From NCBI RefSeq assembly GCF_025370935.1, contig NC_133481.1:5042694-5106693 (forward strand): a stretch of DNA of 64,000 bases, in the 5' to 3' direction. The position numbers and the translations under genes are program-made. The stretch is from Choristoneura fumiferana (Eukaryota; Arthropoda; Insecta; Lepidoptera; Tortricidae). The notes beneath the pieces are model-generated. The model saw nothing but the letters and a program-made list of their open reading frames with translations. It searched no databases and was not told the DNA's origin. This document shows, piece by piece, positions 60,701 to 64,000 of the stretch. Every line of letters begins with the position of its first letter. Within the stretch, counting starts at the first letter, position 1.

Positions 60701-63027
60701 TTAGTTGAATACCTACTCCTCGATGGCGGTTCAAATAGCATAGAACATTATATTAAAATAATGCGGCGGTATTTAAATATTGGCACTTGTCGGATAAAAT
60801 TATGCCCGAGGTAGATACAACAGCTTACATTGACATTAAAATACTGCATGCGGTACGTCATCAATTTCGAATGCGTGTGATACTTGTGTGATATAAAATC
60901 TACTTTCTGTTTCACAGGAGAACCAATAGCACATAATTTAACAGGTCAAACCGTGTTTTTTACAGCTGTTACTTAATGCTTTATACTATTTAATGTCTGT
61001 TATTGCTCGTATCCGGATCGTGATCATGTATACATATGTAGGTAACTCAGTAACTTAAGTACCTTCGAGCGTGAAAACATTCGGCGTGAAATTTTAATTT
61101 ACTTTATTATAATTACAATACATTTTTCAATTATATAAATATGAACATAACAAAACTAGGTAAGTAGGTACGGCTATAGCTGGGTAAAAGCATGATCGAA
61201 TCGCGCACGTCATTGAATTTTAAGCCTTATGCGTGTGTTAATTTCCTATAACACTGAAAACTATACATACTGATGTAGTTACCTAAATCTATAGCCAAAA
61301 TAAATAAATAGAACATAGGAATCTGGTCTAAAAAGGTCTGGTTTTTTCAATCATTTTTTAGTGATGGATATAAATTTAATTGTAGGTTCTTTTTCTTACA
61401 AATGTACGAGTATGAAGTTGAAGATCCAACATAACTAGTAGGACCAAGATGATAATTTAATGACTGATGGCCGGGCTGGTAGTTTGTGTGGATCTTAAAT
61501 TATTTAAATATTCAATGTCATACCTACATAATCATAAATTATTTTTCATAAAAATACTTTACTTTTAGGTACCTACTGCAATTCATGATGTTTTCAATTA
61601 AATATAAGTTTTATAACTAGTTAAAGTTCTTAATAATTTCATATTCATACGCTGCAATAAGCCATTTTCATTAAACTCCTTTTTTTCAATTCCAGCTACT
61701 GCCGTTAGTAATGGTGACATCCCGAGCGGTGCGTGAAGACGGTGTGTACGACGGCAGCGATGACTTCGACCAGGAAACTGCGACGGAACCCGAGGACATC
61801 CCTCAAACTGACGATGGCGGGGTGATATCTGTAAGCATAACGTCATCGGTAGCTATCGACCGAGGCACGGGGAAGTCACAAAGAAATCTAGAACCCCTCG
61901 ATGACTTAGTCGCTGAACCAGTTTCTCTAACTCCTGTCACAGCAAAACTCAAGCCGAACACCAAAGCGAGCAACAAAACAAAAATCGAAAAAATTACATC
62001 TGAATTAGCAGGTGCTAATATAGAGTTTATAAAACAACTCCATTCCAAAAAAGAAGCGAGAGGAACCAACCATCTAGAAGCAGTCCATCCATTTCAGCTG
62101 CAAATCATGAATATCATACCAAACGATACTAACGTTGTAGATCAAGGCAACGTTAATGTAAATAATGAGGAACTTAATGAAGCTACGGTTAATATACCAT
62201 TAGGTAGATCAGTAGCGCTGTCGCCGTCCTCGCGAAATTATATTCAAGGTCTGTCGCAGTCGAGTGAAAGGGGGCAGGGGCCGAGATTGACAACTGTTAG
62301 TTTTAATATAGCACATGACACGCCCAAACCGATACCTAATTACCATGAGCACAGTCAGCCGGCACCTCAGGCATTTCCGGACCTCCAACAGATGTTTAAT
62401 CAAGCGCCGAAAATATACAGTCAGCCAGCGAAAGTATACAGCGAGCCCGCCAAGATCTATAGCGAACCGGCCAAGGTATACAGCGAACCTGCAAAAGTGT
62501 ACAGCGAACCGGCCAAAATATACAGCGAGCCAGCTAAAATATACAGCGAACCCGCCAAGTTCTACAGCCCGGCTGCCTCGCTAAACCTGCCGCCACAGAA
62601 CGACCCGATGACCACTGTGTGGGACCAAACACAGCCGCCAACAACCCTTGACGCCTCAGTGCCCACGACACCTGCTTTATCTACGTCTGCGCAGCCCGCG
62701 GAGTACGACATAATTGAGCACCAACCGGAAAAATTTTATGAAATCAATGAAAAAGACAGCGTATCCAGTGACGGCCGGATGCATGGTCTCCAGAAGTCAC
62801 CGGAGAACTGTAAAGACGAAAGCTGCAAAGTGGGGTACGTGGTGCAGGGACGACAGTACCGGAAGTATAGAGTGGAGGAGAAGACTTCGGACGGGTTCAT
62901 CGTGGGGGAGTACGGGGTTGTGCGGAACGAGGATGGCGCGCTTCGCGGCGTGCGTTACACGGCAGACAGCGGCGCCGCCACCCCCCGGCTCATCTACGAT
63001 GCACTCATGAAGTTCCTACAGCTTTAA
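39738..63027 (+). CDS. Cuticular protein with R&R-type chitin-binding domain
   Basis: Exon 1 (39738-39770) encodes MRNEFTWMLFL and ends at a gtaag donor. Exon 2 (61696-63027) continues LLPLVMVTSRA, so the two together make a full signal peptide, interrupted as is usual for insect cuticular genes. The result is 454 aa, secreted into the cuticle. Residues about 249-304 hold eight heptads of the YSEPAK[IV] type. Two Cys precede the C-terminal domain (about 391-447: QYRKYRVEEKTSDGFIVGEY, then RGVRYTAD), a diverged Rebers-Riddiford (chitin_bind_4) domain. The acidic N-terminal half is probably disordered. Exon 1 is joined by phase, position and signal-peptide logic only; the intron of 21.9 kb is unusually long. 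An aataaa at 63459-63464 ends the gene. Confidence 0.8.
39772..40545. other. Start of the long cuticular-gene intron, nothing recognised
   Basis: AT-rich sequence with repeated taggtacctacc-like words common in moth introns. No element or conserved block was identified. Confidence 0.45.
40548..40823. repeat. Foldback element
   Basis: The left arm (ttttttttcagtataaagg, ggttcttcttactcag, ttttgacgaagaaaa) pairs with the right arm (ttttcttcgtccaaat, ctgagtaaaaagaatccc, ttctgaaaaaaaa), with a unique middle. Confidence 0.75.
41168..41501. mobile_element. MITE family 'ccgggtgtggcctgtaat', copy 1
   Basis: It begins taccgggtgtggcctgtaat and ends aggccgcacccggta, with inner arms gtcaaactgaacaacattag and ctaatgttgttcag. 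Other copies are at 53733-54083 and 58999-59320. TA at each end suggests a Tc1/mariner-type target. Confidence 0.85.
42600..43840. other. Intron segment, little recognised
   Basis: AT-rich. 43145-43275 holds a degenerate inverted repeat (cggagcgtgcaaaaatattt, tatgcgcgctttgttg) related to the core of the element at 1349-1674. Nothing else was identified. Confidence 0.4.
43848..44140 (+). mobile_element. tRNA-derived SINE, family C, interrupted
   Basis: It has an A-box (ggtggtgtaggggtatgg) and a B-box (ctgggttcgattcccag), and its tail matches 23637-23835. The body is split by an 89-bp MITE at 43955-44043. Confidence 0.85.
43955..44043. mobile_element. 89-bp MITE inside a SINE
   Basis: tactcagcggca and tgccgctcagta form the ends, with inner ttggccc and gggccag. 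Comparison with the uninterrupted SINE places it at a TA, as expected for a Tc1/mariner-mobilised element. Confidence 0.8.
44861..45030 (-). mobile_element. Helitron-like fragment
   Basis: gtaggaatatcggaataaaa, accgttcagccgtttgagcg and cacaagtttcgcatttaaa follow the usual minus-strand order of a lepidopteran non-autonomous Helitron. The ends are worn. Confidence 0.5.
45272..45925. repeat. 654-bp element with 38-bp inverted ends
   Basis: tattgtcgttccaatc, then ttatttaacttttgacag, on the left pairs with ctgtcaaaagttaaataa and gattggaacgacaata on the right. The interior is AT-rich and non-coding. Confidence 0.8.
45976..46096. repeat. Short inverted-repeat element
   Basis: tataggtgaaaaactta and ggacctgttgtatt face aatacaacgggtcc and tttttcacctata. 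The left arm carries a partial internal repeat of gtaggtgaa. Confidence 0.65.
46100..47750. other. Intron segment, nothing recognised
   Basis: No coding frame or repeat family was recognised in this part of the cuticular-gene intron. Confidence 0.45.
47757..47794 (+). repeat. Left piece of a 'ggttccg' element split by a LINE
   Basis: It reads gggttccggagccaaaatgg through cggaacccttatag and then stops. The matching continuation resumes after the LINE at 51102. Confidence 0.85.
47795..51101 (-). mobile_element. APE-type LINE (Jockey/CR1-like), about 3.3 kb
   Basis: The element is bounded by ttatag duplications (47789-47794 and 51102-51107) in an older repeat. On the minus strand it runs from a GC-rich 5' region near 50935, through ORF2, to a 3' untranslated region ending in a (tttgac)n tail next to 47800. 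The same 3' end occurs alone at 915-1100. Confidence 0.9.
48200..50880 (-). pseudogene. LINE ORF2: endonuclease and reverse transcriptase, broken
   Basis: The start (near 50880) reads LLSEKLNLDIICLTETWL, the start of the AP endonuclease, continuing after a break with VVCGDFNIDIL and SDHKAQTV (50508 onward). The reverse transcriptase follows: SDYRPVSILSAFSKIFEK, QQFGFTKGRSTTDA, DLSKAFDCVDHDTL, VPQGSILAPFLYLIYVNDL and the active-site FADDTSL. After a frameshift near 48600 comes the C-terminal part (SSAAFAVWKIRQLTDVATAR, YGLILWGSAAD), and another frame change follows near 48362. One piece of 638 codons is still open, so the copy is fairly young, but the whole cannot make an intact protein. Confidence 0.9.
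51102..51420 (+). repeat. Right piece of the split 'ggttccg' element
   Basis: It continues from tagtttcaccatg, the ctgtctgtccgtccgtccg tract and atcaatgctagaaagctgta, then jumps to caggatggtagtaaatatat and ends gacacgctcttg. Compared with 28918-29715 it has an internal deletion. Confidence 0.85.
52041..52410 (+). pseudogene. RTE-type LINE, 3' end of ORF
   Basis: The frame encodes KLKWQWAGHIARRTDGRWGQ, then GRRAVGRPPTRWSDDLVK and a stop after QQWTSFG, the standard C-terminus of lepidopteran RTE endonuclease-reverse transcriptases. It is followed by a (tga)n-type tail. All upstream domains are missing (5' truncation). Confidence 0.9.
53321..53452. mobile_element. TTAA-flanked MITE
   Basis: cgcattcactgccacc and ggtggcagtgaatgcg lie inside TTAA on both sides (53317-53320 and 53453-53456). 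The words cgacgcatatatgcg and cgcacatgtgcgtcg add inner hairpins. The target suggests piggyBac-type mobilisation. Confidence 0.75.
53733..54083. mobile_element. MITE family 'ccgggtgtggcctgtaat', copy 2
   Basis: It begins taccgggtgtggcctgtaat and ends aggccacacccggta. The interior matches 41168-41501 and 58999-59320, including catcaagcat and gaagaa words. Confidence 0.9.
54370..54520. repeat. Palindromic MITE
   Basis: tacagtcgacgaagttgaat, then cacgtaccagggtggaacc, pairs with ggttccaccctggtacgtg and the run ending caactgta. Confidence 0.8.
54662..54803 (+). mobile_element. Non-autonomous Helitron with both ends
   Basis: The 5' end tcctgtctaatattataaat (TC start) and the 3' end gccgcgggataaggCTAG, with an 'a' before and a 't' after, fit Helitron insertion between A and T. 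Confidence 0.8.
55101..55349. repeat. 249-bp inverted-repeat element, copy 1
   Basis: gggccaatcgacttttttac and cgacacta on the left face gtgtcggtaaaatagttgat and tggccc on the right. It is nearly the same as 56896-57144 over its whole length. Confidence 0.85.
55450..56890. other. Intron segment, nothing recognised
   Basis: A stretch between two copies of the same 249-bp element. No repeat family or coding frame was recognised. Confidence 0.45.
56896..57144. repeat. 249-bp inverted-repeat element, copy 2
   Basis: It matches 55101-55349 end to end, including gccatcctacgttagttcc and ttttggttacgccagagaca. Confidence 0.85.
57601..57780 (-). mobile_element. LINE 3' tail with tandem repeat
   Basis: A (agaat)n tract followed by agacatttattcacattcac resembles a minus-strand LINE 3' end. 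It continues into about two units of an A-rich tandem repeat (cacaaataaaacaaaactaa). Confidence 0.5.
58701..58934. repeat. Large near-perfect palindrome
   Basis: Arms of about 100 bp (aaaacccgactgcc, aaaaagaaggaaaca, ctagtgggctagaactttgt, taagtagctaacttaaagtt, caacagtcgggacccat) are complementary across a loop of about 35 bp. Confidence 0.9.
58999..59320. mobile_element. MITE family 'ccgggtgtggcctgtaat', copy 3
   Basis: tacagggtgtgggctgtaat starts it and accacacccggta ends it. It is nested inside the two preceding elements, so it arrived last or the others grew around it. Confidence 0.85.
59918..60059. repeat. Palindromic MITE, third copy
   Basis: It starts ggagctgtttcaccatcc and ends ggatggtgaaacagcccct, with atgtgatgccgtctct and gacggcatcacat inside. 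It matches 15680-15820 closely. Confidence 0.9.
60361..60600. repeat. Dispersed repeat fragment
   Basis: acggaatcctactatagctt, the gtctgtccgtcacagggctg word and a following A-rich run relate it to 37853-38318. Confidence 0.5.
60600..61690. other. End of the cuticular-gene intron, nothing recognised
   Basis: AT-rich and free of recognised elements. A short ATG with a good donor (61141-61160) is out of phase with exon 2, so it was not used as exon 1. Confidence 0.45.
62404..62572 (+). repeat. 21-bp coding minisatellite in the cuticular gene
   Basis: Eight units of about 21 bp encode variants of KVYSEPA, with mostly synonymous differences (aaagtatacagc, aagatctatagc, aaaatatacagc). The repeat is in frame, so unit gain or loss would not disturb the C-terminal domain. 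Confidence 0.95.
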
Positions 63028-63458
63028 GCGTACCTACAGCTGGAAATACATGCCTGTAGCTCGCACATTTTCAGACGAGTAGCTGGCACGTGTACGCCAT
63101 TCATTCTTCATACAAAGAGGTATGACACTAGTGAGCAATCTACTTGCATGAAAACGTGCGAGCTAACAGGCATGGGTATGTATTCCCGGCCTACCGTACC
63201 TAACCGCTTCTGTCGTCTCCTGCTAACGCAGATCTACGTCAATTTTCCATCATATATTTTCCGGTAAACGACCGCTTAAGAACTGTTCAGATACGCGTGT
63301 TTATGCTGTAAACATTTTCATGTAATTTTTCTTGAGTAGCTATCCTTGATTCTGAACCGTGTGGTTCTTGCAAATCTGAACAGGCTCTTAAGTATTCGGA
63401 ACTATTAAAGGGTGAAAATTTAATAAATAATTGGATATTGTTAACCGGTAGATAGCCG

Positions 63459-63464
63459 AATAAA
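63459..63464 (+). terminator. Poly(A) signal of the cuticular gene
   Basis: An aataaa about 430 bases after the stop codon. A near-variant (aataaataat) lies slightly upstream at 63422. Confidence 0.55.
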
Positions 63465-63593
63465 AATTACTTGAGTTTAAATATTTCGTTGTGCGTTACG
63501 TATATTCAACAAAGCCCTTGTTAATAATATCTGACAATCTAGTGCAAGTTTGTCGCACAAAGAAACTTATTCTAACCACCAGCGTTAAACATT

Positions 63594-63839
63594 GTAGGGC
63601 AAACCTTGGCTTATCGGTTATACTTGGTAATTCGGTGATACTGCGTTATTATCTTATGTTGAGCTCACAATAGTGAAATGCAAGCAATTAAATCGCTGGC
63701 AAACCGGATTTAAGATTTGCGAGCATCAAAACTGACAGCAGCCATCGATTTATCGATTTTCAAAAATAAAAAAAGCAGTATCAGTGATACTGTATCACCG
63801 AATTACCAAGTATCACCGATAAGCCAAGGTTTGCCCTAC
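63594..63839. repeat. Palindromic MITE with 47-bp arms
   Basis: gtagggcaaaccttggctta, then tacttggtaattcggtgata, pairs with tatcaccgaattaccaagta and taagccaaggtttgccctac, around a unique middle. Confidence 0.9.
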
Positions 63840-64000
63840 CAAATTTGTAACTCCAAGAGTTGTGACTATTAAATACATAATTACATATTATTATACAGAA
63901 AAAATCTGTCGCAGTGCCTCTAAAGGTCTCAGAACATCGCAGGCCTAAAATGCGAACATCTTCAGGCACTGGCCAGGAACTGGATACCAGCGGACAGCGG

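Noticed and set aside
61141..61160. Possible first exon of the cuticular gene (short ATG followed by gtaagt)
   Set aside because: It ends in phase 1 while exon 2 needs phase 0, and it gives no hydrophobic signal sequence.
62315..62584. Alternative-frame ORF over the YSEPAK repeat
   Set aside because: Overlaps the real frame; its repetitive translation is a by-product of the 21-bp repeat.

Overview
This window is nuclear DNA from a moth or butterfly (Lepidoptera). I infer this from short GC-rich exons set in long AT-rich introns, from GT-AG introns, from the lepidopteran-type repeat load (tRNA-derived SINEs, Helitrons with 3' CTAG ends, many short inverted-repeat elements, and the 'ggttccg...cggaaccc' repeat family), and from a Siwi/Aub-type PIWI gene and a Rebers-Riddiford cuticular protein gene. 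No bacterial-type operons, tRNA genes, rRNA genes or CRISPR arrays were seen.

Four host genes lie on the + strand in head-to-tail order. (1) 622-6488: the last five coding exons of a PIWI-clade Argonaute, whose 5' part lies before base 1. (2) 9716-30772: a complete 12-exon coiled-coil gene of about 743 aa, which I assign to the CCDC170 family. (3) 33040-39172: a three-exon gene for a small secreted protein (156 aa) of unknown function. (4) 39738-63027: a two-exon cuticular protein gene (454 aa). Its first exon holds only 11 codons and is separated from the rest by an intron of about 21.9 kb.

Everything else is intron or intergenic sequence, and most of what is recognisable there is transposable-element debris. 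It includes a Tc1-type transposase pseudogene, a DIRS-like retroelement remnant (RNase H plus tyrosine recombinase), a roughly 3.3 kb APE-type LINE inserted inside an older inverted-repeat element, an RTE LINE tail, three tRNA-SINE families, several Helitron relics and many foldback elements, some with clear target-site duplications (8 bp for hAT, TTAA, TA).

The most unusual area is 24.2-28.6 kb, in the 3' part of the CCDC170-like gene. The penultimate exon occurs twice, almost identically, on either side of a 445-bp assembly gap. Each copy ends in a minisatellite of about 140 bp built from the exon's own 3' end and splice donor. Only the second copy carries a 193-bp inverted-repeat insertion. 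A second exon of the same gene (15452-15652) is followed by degenerate relics of itself. No previously undescribed enzyme or defence system was recognised; the novelty here is structural.
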